NCBI GenBank assembly: GCA_018377235.1
Contig: JAGZZT010000010.1
Location: forward strand, 24,516-88,515
Direction of reading: 5' to 3'
Source of the DNA: Clostridium sp.
GTDB taxonomy: Bacteria > Bacillota > Clostridia > Lachnospirales > Lachnospiraceae
Length of the DNA: 64,000 bases
A program made the translations under genes and the position numbers. This document shows positions 24,607 through 32,854 of the stretch, in pieces. Position 1 is the stretch's first letter, and each line of letters begins with the position of its first letter. The notes below the pieces were generated by a model that saw only the letters and a list, made by a program, of their open reading frames with translations, was not told the origin of the DNA and searched no databases.

Positions 24607-26826
24607 TTATGTATTCGTATCTTCTTTCGCCTCAGAAGGCTTTCCTCCTCCGGCATCTCCGCCGCTGCTCTCCTCAGCAGGGCTTTCTGCCAAAGGCGCC
24701 TGGCTTCCCGCTTCTGTGCCGCTCTGAGAGGGCTCCTGGCTTTCCTGGGACGGCTCTCCCGTTTGGCCTTCTGCCGCAGAAGACTCTGCCGCAGGATCCT
24801 CTGGCAGCAAATCCGGATACTCTACCCCTTCTTCGATAAATTCCTCATCATACACTGGATAAGTCTCACCGTTTTCATTTGTTGGAGCCTCGGAGGGCGC
24901 CTCTGTCTCCTCATTGTCCGAACTGGTAATTCCCTCTGGAAGCTCTGCCATCTCCTGATCTGCAGGGGCCTGCTCTCCATCTGGAAATACATTCATGTAC
25001 GGAAGAACCTCAGCCATAATTTTGCTGAAAATCTCACTGGCAAAGGTGGAGTGAGCCTGCTCCTTTCCCTCCAGATGAGGCGTGTCGAGGACTACATAGC
25101 ACAGCACCTGAGGATCGTGAGCCGGAGCATAGCCGATAAAGGACACCAGATAATTATTGGCTGTTCGCGGATACTTCTGAGCCGTTCCCGTCTTTCCTGC
25201 GATCTCATATCCCTCTACAGCTGCAGCGCCCGCCGTTCCGCCCTCACCTGATACGGTCTGGTAAAGAGCCTCATTGATATAGTCCGAGGTTTCCTTGGAG
25301 ATAGTCTCCCTCACCAGAAGAGGTTCTTTCTTCTCTACTACAGAACCCTGCTCATTTAAAATCTGCTTTACTACATGGGGCTGATAATAGGAACCTCCAT
25401 TGATCATGGAAGCGTAGGCAGCCGCCATCTGGATCATAGTACAGTTATAGTTCTGACCAAAGGAGTTGGTTGCAAGGTCAGCAGAGCCCATATTCTCTGC
25501 CGTGTAAATCAGGCTGGCCGCATCCGCCTCTCCAGGAAGATCAATGCCTGTCTTCTGCCCAAAGCCGAAAATGCTCTGGTACTTGGCAAAAATGTCTACC
25601 CCTTCCATCCTGGAAATGCTCATCATCACTACGTTGCAGGACTTCATCAGTCCCTGCATAACCGTAGTAGGCCCGTGACCTACAATTCTGGAAACACAGT
25701 GAATATCATGACCTCCAATAGACAGAAAACCGTTGCACTGGAAAGTCTCATTTCCATTGATAATATTCTCCTCCATGGCTCCTGCCACTGTAAACGCCTT
25801 CTGCGGAGAACCAGGTTCATAAGTGTCATTGACGCAGAAATTACGCCACATTTTGTACCAAGCCTCTGATTTGGCCTTGTCATCCATGGAGTTAATCTCT
25901 TCCTGGCTGTAAAATCCGCTCAGATCATACGGATTATTCAGATCATACCGGGTACTGGTATCCATGGCCAGAATCTCTCCTGTCTTAGGATCCATGACAA
26001 TGGCAGCTGCCACATCGCTTCCGATTCCTGCCTGCCACTCGTCAATATATTTTTCACATATTTTCTGAATATTCAGGTCAATTGTGGAAACAACCGTATT
26101 TCCATTCTGTGCCGGCTTGATCACACGCTCCAGGTTAGAATCAGCTGTCAGGTAGCCATATTCCCTGCCATTATTCCCCACCAGAGAGCTGTTGTAATAC
26201 TGTTCGATTCCTCCAGAACCGGCGCTTCCGTCCTTCTGGGCAAAACCGATCACATTGCAGGCAGTAGAGCCATTCGGATACACTCTCCTGTACTCATCCT
26301 CAAACCAGACGCCCAGAATTTTTTTCTGCTCACTGTTCTTGGTGAAAGCTTCATTTCTCGCTTTGGACTCTGTCTCGAATTTTTCCTTTTCCTCAAAGGT
26401 CATCTGTTTTTTATAGCGGATATAGGAACTGTCCTTCCTACCTGTAATCGTGCTTCGCAAATCCTCTGCGTCAAATCCGAAAAGCTCTGTGAGAAGCGCA
26501 ATTGTCGGCTCCACGCACTCCTTCTTTTCATCTTCGTACATCTGCTTTGGATCGAGGATCAAAGTATACACCTTCTCGCTGGTAGCCAGGTAGGAGCCGT
26601 TCCGATCCACAATATCTCCTCTTCGATAGGGAATTGTTCTGCTGTCGTAATCCTGGTGGGACAGAACCACCTGTGTATAATCCTCGTTCTTGTTCTGCAC
26701 TGTTGTGTAGAGAACAATGACAAGAGCAATTAAAGCCAGCATCATTACCAGGACGGTAATGGCCAGCTTTTCCTGCATGTATCTTCTGAATGGCTGCTTG
26801 TTATTTGTGCTCTGGGATGTCTTCAT
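24607..26826 (-). CDS. Class B penicillin-binding protein, FtsI/SpoVD-like (first of two), with acidic tail
   Basis: A 739-residue transpeptidase with a membrane segment at about 20-42, the PBP dimer domain (IPYRRGDIVDRNGSYLA, 65-81) and a transpeptidase domain. The nucleophile motif reads SPQK at 340-343 instead of the usual STFK, though Ser and Lys are kept. SCN is at 396-398 and KTGT at 545-548. From about residue 620 onwards there is a long Ser/Glu/Pro-rich, low-complexity extracellular tail in place of PASTA domains. The start overlaps the end of the ftsL-like gene by 26 bp and lacks a strong ribosome site; Met17 is an alternative. Confidence 0.9.
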   Translation of the reverse strand: MKTSQSTNNKQPFRRYMQEKLAITVLVMMLALIALVIVLYTTVQNKNEDYTQVVLSHQDYDSRTIPYRRGDIVDRNGSYLATSEKVYTLILDPKQMYEDEKKECVEPTIALLTELFGFDAEDLRSTITGRKDSSYIRYKKQMTFEEKEKFETESKARNEAFTKNSEQKKILGVWFEDEYRRVYPNGSTACNVIGFAQKDGSAGSGGIEQYYNSSLVGNNGREYGYLTADSNLERVIKPAQNGNTVVSTIDLNIQKICEKYIDEWQAGIGSDVAAAIVMDPKTGEILAMDTSTRYDLNNPYDLSGFYSQEEINSMDDKAKSEAWYKMWRNFCVNDTYEPGSPQKAFTVAGAMEENIINGNETFQCNGFLSIGGHDIHCVSRIVGHGPTTVMQGLMKSCNVVMMSISRMEGVDIFAKYQSIFGFGQKTGIDLPGEADAASLIYTAENMGSADLATNSFGQNYNCTMIQMAAAYASMINGGSYYQPHVVKQILNEQGSVVEKKEPLLVRETISKETSDYINEALYQTVSGEGGTAGAAAVEGYEIAGKTGTAQKYPRTANNYLVSFIGYAPAHDPQVLCYVVLDTPHLEGKEQAHSTFASEIFSKIMAEVLPYMNVFPDGEQAPADQEMAELPEGITSSDNEETEAPSEAPTNENGETYPVYDEEFIEEGVEYPDLLPEDPAAESSAAEGQTGEPSQESQEPSQSGTEAGSQAPLAESPAEESSGGDAGGGKPSEAKEDTNT

Positions 26827-27301
26827 ACTGTCTTACATACTCGCTTTCTGTTTTATCATATAAAAGAATCTGATCCTTATTGGCATAGACCATCCCAAGT
26901 TCTTTTGTAGCGACATCGTAAATGTAATCCAGATCCACGTAGGTATTGATACTCGTCTCCAGAGCATCGTTTTCGGCACGCAGAGCCTCTACCTCCTGCT
27001 CCAGCTTCTCGATATTTCCCAGCCGGGAAGTGATGGAGGAACGGAGCGCCAGATACTGCATGCAGATGGCAAGAGTGACAATGGCTGCGAAAGTCAGAGC
27101 CATCACATAAGGCGCATCCATCTGCAGAGCCTTTTCTCTGTTTCTCCTTACAATATGGCTGCGCCTTATGTCTGCCTCAGCCTGCTTTTTCCGCTGCGCT
27201 GCCTCACGGCTGCCCGCCTGGCTCTTCGGCGCCCGCTTTACTGTTCTAACTGTATTCCCGTCCGTATATGTATCATATACCTGATGCCTTTTTGCAGCCA
27301 T
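26801..27301 (-). CDS. ftsL: FtsL-like septum formation protein
   Basis: A 166-residue bitopic membrane protein between rsmH and the PBP genes, the conserved ftsL position. It has a long basic, charged cytoplasmic region (residues 1-62), one membrane segment (about 64-84) and an extracellular leucine-zipper-like coiled coil (LGNIEKLEQEVEALRAENDALE, 94-115 region), then YDVATKELGMVYA. FtsL sequences diverge strongly, so the call rests mainly on topology and gene order. The cytoplasmic part is longer than in most FtsL proteins. The ribosome site is AGGAGGAT. Confidence 0.82.
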   Translation of the reverse strand: MAAKRHQVYDTYTDGNTVRTVKRAPKSQAGSREAAQRKKQAEADIRRSHIVRRNREKALQMDAPYVMALTFAAIVTLAICMQYLALRSSITSRLGNIEKLEQEVEALRAENDALETSINTYVDLDYIYDVATKELGMVYANKDQILLYDKTESEYVRQYEDIPEHK

Positions 27302-27333
27302 AGATCCTCCTCCTTATATTACAGGACGTCTCC

Positions 27334-28296
27334 TCAGCGCTGCCCGCGCTGCTGTCCTCCTGCCTTTTCAAATACTCTAAGCTTGGCGCTCTTTGATCTC
27401 TTATTGACAGAAAGCTCCTCCTCGGAGGGCAGAACAGGTTTGCGGGTTACCACCCGGCCTCTGCTCTTTCTGCCGCACATGCATACCGGAAACTCCGGCG
27501 GACAAATACAGGGGTTTTCATTCTCCCTGAATTTGTTTTTCACAATTCGATCCTCCAGGGAATGGAAAGTGATAATTGAAAGACGGCCGCCTGGATTAAG
27601 CAGGTCAATCATCGTATCAATGGAGCGTTCCAGTACCTGAAGCTCCCGGTTCAGCTCAATCCGGATCGCCTGAAACGTCCGTTTGGACGGGTGTCCTCCA
27701 GTAGCCCGCACCTTGGCAGGAATAGCCGCTTTGATAATTTCCGTCAGCTCTCCAGCTGTCTCAATCTCCTTCTCCTGTCTGGCCTTCACAATGTGTTTTG
27801 CAATATTCTTAGCAAAACGATCTTCACCGTAGTCCCTGATAATACGGTACAGCTCCATCTCGCTGTATCCATTCACGATATCTTTTGCAGTCTGAGTATT
27901 TCTCTGATCCATCCTCATGTCAAGAGGAGCATCCTCTTCCCGGTAGGTAAAGCCTCTCTCAGCTGTGTCAAGCTGGTAGGAGGAAACTCCCAGATCCAGG
28001 TAGATTCCATCGACTCCCGATATCCCCTGAGACGCCAAAGCATCCTTTATATTCTCGTAATTTGTCCGGATCACTGTAACCCGATCTCCATACTCCTTCA
28101 GTCTCTCTCCGGCTGCCGCAATGGCGTCCGCATCCTGATCAAGGCCAATCAGCCTTCCCTGTTCTCCCAGTCGGCTCAGCACCAGAGAGGCGTGTCCTCC
28201 GCCTCCAAGAGTACCGTCCACATAAATACCATCCGGCCTGATATTCAGGCTGTCCACCGTCTCGTACAGGAGGACAGATGTGTGCGAAAATGTCAT
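27334..28296 (-). CDS. rsmH: 16S rRNA (cytosine1402-N4)-methyltransferase
   Basis: RsmH (MraW) methylates C1402 of 16S rRNA in the P site. At 320 residues it has the family length. Visible motifs are the SAM-binding DGTLGGGGHASLVLSRL near 27-43, ILDLGVSSYQLD-like text (YLDLGVSSYQLD near 99-110), ERGFTYREEDAPLDMRM, and the C-terminal PSEEE...NKRSKSAKLRVFEK. It overlaps mraZ by four bases, the classical coupling of the two genes at the head of the dcw cluster. Confidence 0.97.
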   Translation of the reverse strand: MTFSHTSVLLYETVDSLNIRPDGIYVDGTLGGGGHASLVLSRLGEQGRLIGLDQDADAIAAAGERLKEYGDRVTVIRTNYENIKDALASQGISGVDGIYLDLGVSSYQLDTAERGFTYREEDAPLDMRMDQRNTQTAKDIVNGYSEMELYRIIRDYGEDRFAKNIAKHIVKARQEKEIETAGELTEIIKAAIPAKVRATGGHPSKRTFQAIRIELNRELQVLERSIDTMIDLLNPGGRLSIITFHSLEDRIVKNKFRENENPCICPPEFPVCMCGRKSRGRVVTRKPVLPSEEELSVNKRSKSAKLRVFEKAGGQQRGQR

Positions 28297-28718
28297 ATCC
28301 CAAGTCCCTCCATATTCTCGGCAATATCTTCCATGTCATCATAGACATTCTTTTCTTCCCAGAGATCCCGGTTCCATATCTCAATTCTGTTTCCCACTCC
28401 TGCCAGAACAACCTCCTTTTCAAGCTTTGCAAAGGCCCGCAAAACAGCTGGTATCAAAATTCTTCCCTGCTTGTCCGTCTCGCAGTCCGAGGCGCCCGCC
28501 AGAAAGAAACGGGTAAATTTTCTGGCATTCTGGCTGGTCAGCGGCAGAGCTCTCAGCTTCTCCTCAAAAGCGGCCCACTCAGAGCTGTCATACACAAATA
28601 AACAGCCGTCGAGTCCCTTTGTCACGACAAATTCATCTCCCAGCTGTTCCCTGAACTTCGAGGGCATAATCAAACGCCCTTTCCCATCAATTGTATGGCT
28701 GTACTCTCCTTTAAACAT
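28293..28718 (-). CDS. mraZ: Transcriptional regulator MraZ
   Basis: AbrB-fold (double SpoVT-AbrB) DNA-binding protein, 141 residues, which in other bacteria binds phased repeats ahead of its own operon and controls dcw expression. The paired motifs are IDGKGRLIMPSKFRE near 13-27 and DKQGRILIPAVLR near 82-94. The start at 28718 (MFKGEYSHTID) has AGGTGG upstream; a longer frame reaches 28784 through the operator sequence and is not real. The predicted operator lies 33-79 bp upstream of this start. Confidence 0.97.
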   Translation of the reverse strand: MFKGEYSHTIDGKGRLIMPSKFREQLGDEFVVTKGLDGCLFVYDSSEWAAFEEKLRALPLTSQNARKFTRFFLAGASDCETDKQGRILIPAVLRAFAKLEKEVVLAGVGNRIEIWNRDLWEEKNVYDDMEDIAENMEGLGI

Positions 28719-28750
28719 AGAACCACCTGCAGTCTGGCGCTGCCTGGCTT

Positions 28751-28797
28751 CCACAGGGCTCCACGCAGCCCCACTTTCCGCCACTTTCTACCACTTT
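28751..28797 (-). promoter_or_regulatory. MraZ operator: five GTGG repeats at 10-bp spacing
   Basis: CCAC occurs on the plus strand at 28751, 28761, 28771, 28781 and 28791, exactly 10 bp apart. The last three copies are full CCACTTT, that is AAAGTGG on the coding strand. AAAGTGG repeats at this period are the known MraZ-binding site in mollicutes. They lie between the predicted promoter and the mraZ start. Confidence 0.85.
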
Positions 28798-28803
28798 ATG
28801 TTA

Positions 28804-28832
28804 TAATACTAGTACATACACTGGAAAATAGC
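28804..28832 (-). promoter_or_regulatory. Candidate dcw operon promoter
   Basis: On the minus strand TTGCTA is followed after 17 bp by TAGTAT, just upstream of the MraZ repeats; an overlapping TATTAT is an alternative -10. The hexamers are moderate matches. The position directly before the operator is the main support. Coordinates are approximate to a few bases. Confidence 0.45.
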
Positions 28833-28890
28833 AAGGCATTTTTCAAAAAAATTATGTAAATTAAAAACTGAAGGAACGAAGCCACTGCTG

Positions 28891-28924
28891 AAAAAAACAG
28901 GCACTGCCATTCTGGCAGCGCCTG
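28891..28924 (-). terminator. Terminator of the lgt-spo0E operon
   Basis: CAGGCACTGCCA (28898-28909) and TGGCAGCGCCTG (28913-28924) form a 12-bp stem with one mismatch and a 3-base loop. On the minus strand it is followed by TTTTTTT. It is a textbook intrinsic terminator and starts five bases after the spo0E-like stop codon. Confidence 0.92.
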
Positions 28925-28928
28925 CTCG

Positions 28929-29084
28929 TTAATATCCTGCTACAATATACTGATTCAGCAGTTGATCCAGCTCTACACTGTAGCGGTAAATTTTCCTGAA
29001 TTCTTCCCGCTGTTCAATGCATTGATCCATTTTTTTCCGAATTTTCTCAATTTTTTCCACTAACTCTTCTTTCGCATTTGCCAT
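28929..29084 (-). CDS. Spo0E-family aspartyl-phosphate phosphatase
   Basis: A 51-residue protein too short to be noticed easily. Its sequence MANAKEELVEKIEKIRKK through YRYSVELDQLLNQYI forms two helices. It carries the Spo0E signature S-x-E-L-D at residues 40-44 (SVELD). Family members dephosphorylate Spo0A-P and so delay sporulation. The start has AAAGGAG seven bases upstream. It begins two bases after the lgt stop, so it is co-transcribed with lgt, and the operon ends at the strong terminator just downstream. Spo0A-like boxes upstream of lgt suggest a feedback loop. Confidence 0.85.
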   Translation of the reverse strand: MANAKEELVEKIEKIRKKMDQCIEQREEFRKIYRYSVELDQLLNQYIVAGY

Positions 29085-29086
29085 CG

Positions 29087-29962
29087 CTATTCTCCTTTGA
29101 TCCCTGTTTTTAACTTTGATCGTTTCCAGATGATGACGGCTGATGCTGCAGCCACTAAAACCATGGATAGTGCCTGGGATACAGGAATTCCTGTGCCGAA
29201 AAATAAAAGCTGATCTGTCCTGAGTCCTTCGATCCACGCACGGCCAAGTCCGTATCCCAGAAGATACATCCACAGGATTTCTCCATCAAATTTTTTTCTT
29301 TTGCGGTACCACAGCAGGAAAATAAGAACTCCCAGATTCCAAAGTGATTCATAGAGGAATGTCGGATGAACCTGGATATATTCCACTCCGTTTTCCACAA
29401 TTCTGTGATCTAACAGCTCCTGGGAAATCATGGACGGATTTACCAGAGACATTTTCAGCCTCATTGCCAGCAGACTGTCTGTATATCCTCCAAACGCCTC
29501 GCAATTAAAAAAGTTTCCCCAGCGTCCGATAATCTGCCCTGTAATCAGTCCGATACACCCGGTGTCTGCCATCGAGAAAAATGAAACCTTCCGGATTTTT
29601 GTAAACACAATAAGAGTTAAAACCGCACCGATAATTCCGCCATAGATCGCCAGTCCGCCTCCCCTTAGGTTAAAAATCTCAATCGGGTTGTCTTTATAAA
29701 GCTCCCAGTCAAAAATGACATAGTAAAGTCTGGCTCCTATAATGGAAAAAATAATCGCATACAGTGCAAAATCCAGGTAAAGCTCTGGATCCTGTCCTCT
29801 CCTTCGGGCGTCTCTCTGTGCCATGTAAAGCCCGGCCAGCATTCCGATTCCAATAATGATTCCATAGAAAGCGATTTCAAATCCTCCTATGTAGATACTG
29901 TTCCTCAAATGCTCAATCGTTATACCGAGATGCACAAAACTTACATCTGCACCTTCTGTCAT
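29087..29962 (-). CDS. lgt: Prolipoprotein diacylglyceryl transferase
   Basis: Membrane enzyme that transfers diacylglycerol to the lipobox cysteine of preprolipoproteins. The 291 residues have about seven membrane segments. The family signature is GRWGNFFNCEAFG near 141-153, with GARLYYVIFDW near 77, RGGGLAIYGGIIG near 99, and HPTFLYESLWN near 193. Several lipoproteins in this window would be its substrates. The ribosome site is AAAGGAG. It has a sigma-A promoter with two upstream Spo0A-like boxes, and its downstream partner is the spo0E-like gene. Confidence 0.95.
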   Translation of the reverse strand: MTEGADVSFVHLGITIEHLRNSIYIGGFEIAFYGIIIGIGMLAGLYMAQRDARRRGQDPELYLDFALYAIIFSIIGARLYYVIFDWELYKDNPIEIFNLRGGGLAIYGGIIGAVLTLIVFTKIRKVSFFSMADTGCIGLITGQIIGRWGNFFNCEAFGGYTDSLLAMRLKMSLVNPSMISQELLDHRIVENGVEYIQVHPTFLYESLWNLGVLIFLLWYRKRKKFDGEILWMYLLGYGLGRAWIEGLRTDQLLFFGTGIPVSQALSMVLVAAASAVIIWKRSKLKTGIKGE

Positions 29963-29989
29963 ATAAGCTCTCCTTTCGATGCAACCTTT

Positions 29990-30054
29990 ATTTTAAGTCA
30001 CGTTTCAACAAAAATCAAACACATTCTCTCGACATTCTGCTCTTTTTTTCGACA
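29990..30054 (-). promoter_or_regulatory. lgt-spo0E promoter with two Spo0A-like boxes
   Basis: On the minus strand TTGATT (30013-30018) and TAAAAT (29990-29995) are 17 bp apart. Upstream lie TGTCGAA (30048-30054) and TGTCGAG (30028-30034), matching the Spo0A box TGNCGAA fully and at six of seven positions. The boxes are 20 bp apart, on the same face of the helix. Their place just upstream of the -35 is compatible with activation by Spo0A. Confidence 0.6.
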
Positions 30055-30067
30055 TGAGATTCCATTT

Positions 30068-31402
30068 TTATCCAATTCCCTTGTACGCAATTCCCAAAAT
30101 AAATACAGCGATGGTAAGAGGAACGTAAAGATACTTAGCCAGACCTCCAAACCAGGATGGAGCTGGGCTCTTTCTTCCCTCTGAAAGTTCTTCCCTGATT
30201 TTTTTATATCCAAATACATAATAGATAGAAACAGCTCCCAGCACCGCTCCGAAGGGTACGACAATAATAGTAATGAAGTCCATCCACTTCCCTACAAGCG
30301 GCTCCGGTTCCAGAAAAATGCCGACTCCCAGACAGATCACCCCGCAGAGAGCCACAGCCAGCCGTCGGGGAATCTGGAACCTGTGCTGCCAGCTCTCAAT
30401 CACCGCCTCGAACATATTAATCAGGGAGGTAATCCCCGCAAATACTACAGACAGGAAAAAAATAACTAAAAAGGCCTGTCCCATAGGCATCTGGGAAAAG
30501 ATCTTCGGAATTGTGATAAACATTAAGGATGGGCCGGAGCCTGGCTCAATTCCGAAAGCAAACACTGCCGGCATGATGGCCAGAGCGGAGAGCAGGGCGG
30601 CTATGGTATCGAACACCGCAGTTCGCATGGAAGCTCCTATAATGTCAGCATTCTTATTTAGATAAGAGCCGTAAACAATCATACCGGAGCCTGTAATAGA
30701 AAGGGAGAAAAAAGCCTGCCCCATGGCCATAACCCAGGTATCTACGTTTTTTAACTGCTCCCACTTGGGAACGAACAGAAAGCGGTATCCGTTTTCCGCC
30801 CCGTCTAAAAAGCCTACTCTCACTGCCAGGGCAGCGAACAGAATGAAGAATACCGGCATCATAATCCTGTTTGCTTTCTCGATCTGGGCTACTGAGCCAG
30901 TCAGAAGAATAGTCACTGTAACCAGCACAACCGCCAGATGCCACGGAAGGCTTCCGAAACTTCCTGTGGCCTGGGAAAAATACTCTGCAGAATCAGAAGT
31001 CAGAATGGTCCCTGTCAGAGAACCTCCCAGAGAGCGAAGCACCCATCCGATGATAATAGAATAGCCGATGGCGATTCCCAGAGAACCAATCAAGGGAATC
31101 CATCCGATAATACGCCCTGTCATCCGCTTCCATGCCGGAGCATTCTTATCGTCTCCTCCCCAGCAGAGCTCGTAGGAGCCAAGGGTTCCTGTTCTCGCCC
31201 GTCTTCCGATGGCAAACTCAGCTGACAGCCCTGTCAGTCCGAACAGTACAATAAAAAAAATGTATGGCACCAAAAATGCCGCTCCTCCATACTGCCCAAG
31301 ACGATACGGGAACATCCAGATATTTCCCAAGCCTACCGCTGAGCCTACGCAGGCCAGTACAAAGCCCAGCGAACTGCTGAAGCTTCCGTTTTTATGACTC
31401 AT
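30068..31402 (-). CDS. Neurotransmitter:sodium symporter (NSS) family transporter
   Basis: Sodium-coupled amino-acid or amine transporter of the LeuT fold, 444 residues with about eleven predicted membrane segments. The hallmark first segment reads GSAVGLGNIWMFPY near 16-29, the sodium/substrate-binding stretch. AFFSLSITGSGMIVYGSY near 230 corresponds to segment 6, with the unwound SITGSGM region. The substrate cannot be inferred; bacterial relatives carry tyrosine, tryptophan or branched amino acids. The gene is a single unit with AAAGGAGG upstream, divergent from ychF. Confidence 0.9.
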   Translation of the reverse strand: MSHKNGSFSSSLGFVLACVGSAVGLGNIWMFPYRLGQYGGAAFLVPYIFFIVLFGLTGLSAEFAIGRRARTGTLGSYELCWGGDDKNAPAWKRMTGRIIGWIPLIGSLGIAIGYSIIIGWVLRSLGGSLTGTILTSDSAEYFSQATGSFGSLPWHLAVVLVTVTILLTGSVAQIEKANRIMMPVFFILFAALAVRVGFLDGAENGYRFLFVPKWEQLKNVDTWVMAMGQAFFSLSITGSGMIVYGSYLNKNADIIGASMRTAVFDTIAALLSALAIMPAVFAFGIEPGSGPSLMFITIPKIFSQMPMGQAFLVIFFLSVVFAGITSLINMFEAVIESWQHRFQIPRRLAVALCGVICLGVGIFLEPEPLVGKWMDFITIIVVPFGAVLGAVSIYYVFGYKKIREELSEGRKSPAPSWFGGLAKYLYVPLTIAVFILGIAYKGIG

Positions 31403-31619
31403 CTAATTTCCTCCTTTGCTACTTCGCTTTAAATCGTTAAATCGTTCAAGGCAGTACACAACACCTCAATCTCTTATCTTAATATATTAGAGAGAGAAAA
31501 GCAAACATTTTCTCTTTTCTTTCCTTTTATTCTATGATATCCTTATTACATATTATCAGTATGGGGAAGACAGACTGTCACCTGTATGCTGACGTTAAGT
31601 TTAAGGAAGGATAAATACT

Positions 31620-32717
31620 ATGAAATTAGGAATTGTGGGTTTACCCAATGTAGGAAAAAGTACGCTGTTTAACTCTCTGACCAAAGCCGGTGCAGAATCT
31701 GCCAACTACCCGTTCTGCACTATCGATCCCAATGTGGGCGTAGTTCCGGTTCCAGATGAGAGACTTCAGAAACTGGCTGATCTCTATCATTCTGCCAAGA
31801 TCACGCCAGCTGTCATTGAGTTTGTCGATATCGCCGGACTGGTAAAAGGCGCGTCCAAGGGAGAGGGTCTGGGAAACCAGTTTCTGTCTAACATCCGCGA
31901 GGTGGATGCCATTGTCCATGTAGTCCGCTGCTTTGAGGATCCCAACGTGGTCCATGTAGACGGAAGTGTAAATCCGCTCCGGGATATCGAGACAATCGAC
32001 CTGGAATTAATCTTCTCTGACATGGAAATCCTGGAACGCCGTATTGCCAAGACTACCAAGAGCGCTATGGGAAATAAGGCTCTTGCAAAAGAGCTTGAGA
32101 TCTTAAAAGCCATGTACGCCCATTTGGAGGAAGGCAAATTAGCCAGAAGCTACGAGACAGAGGACGAGGACGAGCTGGCATTTATCGCTACCTTAAACCT
32201 TCTCACCTGGAAGCCTGTTATCTTTGCAGCCAATGTCGCAGAGGATGATTTATCTGACGACGGAGCGTCCAATGAGTATGTTCAGGCAGTGAGAAATTTC
32301 GCTGCTGAGAACGGGAGCGAGGTATTCGTCATCTGTGCTCAGATTGAGCAGGAGATTGCAGAACTGGACGATGATGAAAAGAAGATGTTTTTAGAAGATC
32401 TGGGACTGACCGAGTCAGGGCTTGACAAGCTGATCGCAGCCAGCTACCGTCTGTTAGGCCTTATCAGCTATCTGACAGCCGGAGAAACCGAGACGAGAGC
32501 ATGGACCATCAAGGTAGGAACCAAGGCTCCTCAGGCAGCTGGAAAGATCCACTCTGACTTCGAGAGAGGATTTATCAAGGCTGAGGTCGTAAACTATCAG
32601 GATCTGTTAGACTGCGGAACCTACACAGCCGCAAAAGAAAAAGGTCTTGTCCGCATGGAGGGCAAGGAATATGTAGTAAAAGACGGAGACGTGGTTCTCT
32701 TCCGCTTCAATGTATAA
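31620..32717 (+). CDS. ychF: Redox-regulated ATPase YchF (Obg-like)
   Basis: A 365-residue TRAFAC-class P-loop protein that hydrolyses ATP in preference to GTP and binds ribosomes. G1 is GLPNVGKSTLFN at 6-17, G3 is DIAGLVKGAS near 68-77, the NxxE-type specificity motif NVAE is near 203, and the C-terminal TGS-like domain contains GTKAPQAAGKIHSDFERGFIKAEV near 300-323. It is one of the few plus-strand genes and is followed by a strong terminator. The ribosome site is AAGGAAGG. Confidence 0.96.
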   Translation: MKLGIVGLPNVGKSTLFNSLTKAGAESANYPFCTIDPNVGVVPVPDERLQKLADLYHSAKITPAVIEFVDIAGLVKGASKGEGLGNQFLSNIREVDAIVHVVRCFEDPNVVHVDGSVNPLRDIETIDLELIFSDMEILERRIAKTTKSAMGNKALAKELEILKAMYAHLEEGKLARSYETEDEDELAFIATLNLLTWKPVIFAANVAEDDLSDDGASNEYVQAVRNFAAENGSEVFVICAQIEQEIAELDDDEKKMFLEDLGLTESGLDKLIAASYRLLGLISYLTAGETETRAWTIKVGTKAPQAAGKIHSDFERGFIKAEVVNYQDLLDCGTYTAAKEKGLVRMEGKEYVVKDGDVVLFRFNV

Positions 32718-32736
32718 TTTATAATAAGGATCGCAA

Positions 32737-32793
32737 AATCCCCGGCGCCGCCGTCCTGTCACGGACATACAGTGCCGGGGATTCCCTTTTTGC
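32737..32793 (+). terminator. Terminator of ychF
   Basis: AATCCCCGGC (32737-32746) and GCCGGGGATT (32774-32783) form a perfect 10-bp stem followed by CCCTTTTTGC, 20 bp after the ychF stop codon. Confidence 0.9.
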
Positions 32794-32854
32794 TTTCTAT
32801 TCTGGCTTTCTAAGCCGCAGCTCTTCGCTGCCGCCTCTGTGCCGCGAAGAGGCT

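Noticed and set aside
31431..31446. Direct repeat AAATCGTT twice between the NSS transporter and ychF
   Set aside because: Only two eight-base copies, with no symmetry and no link to a visible promoter; too small to support a binding-site claim.
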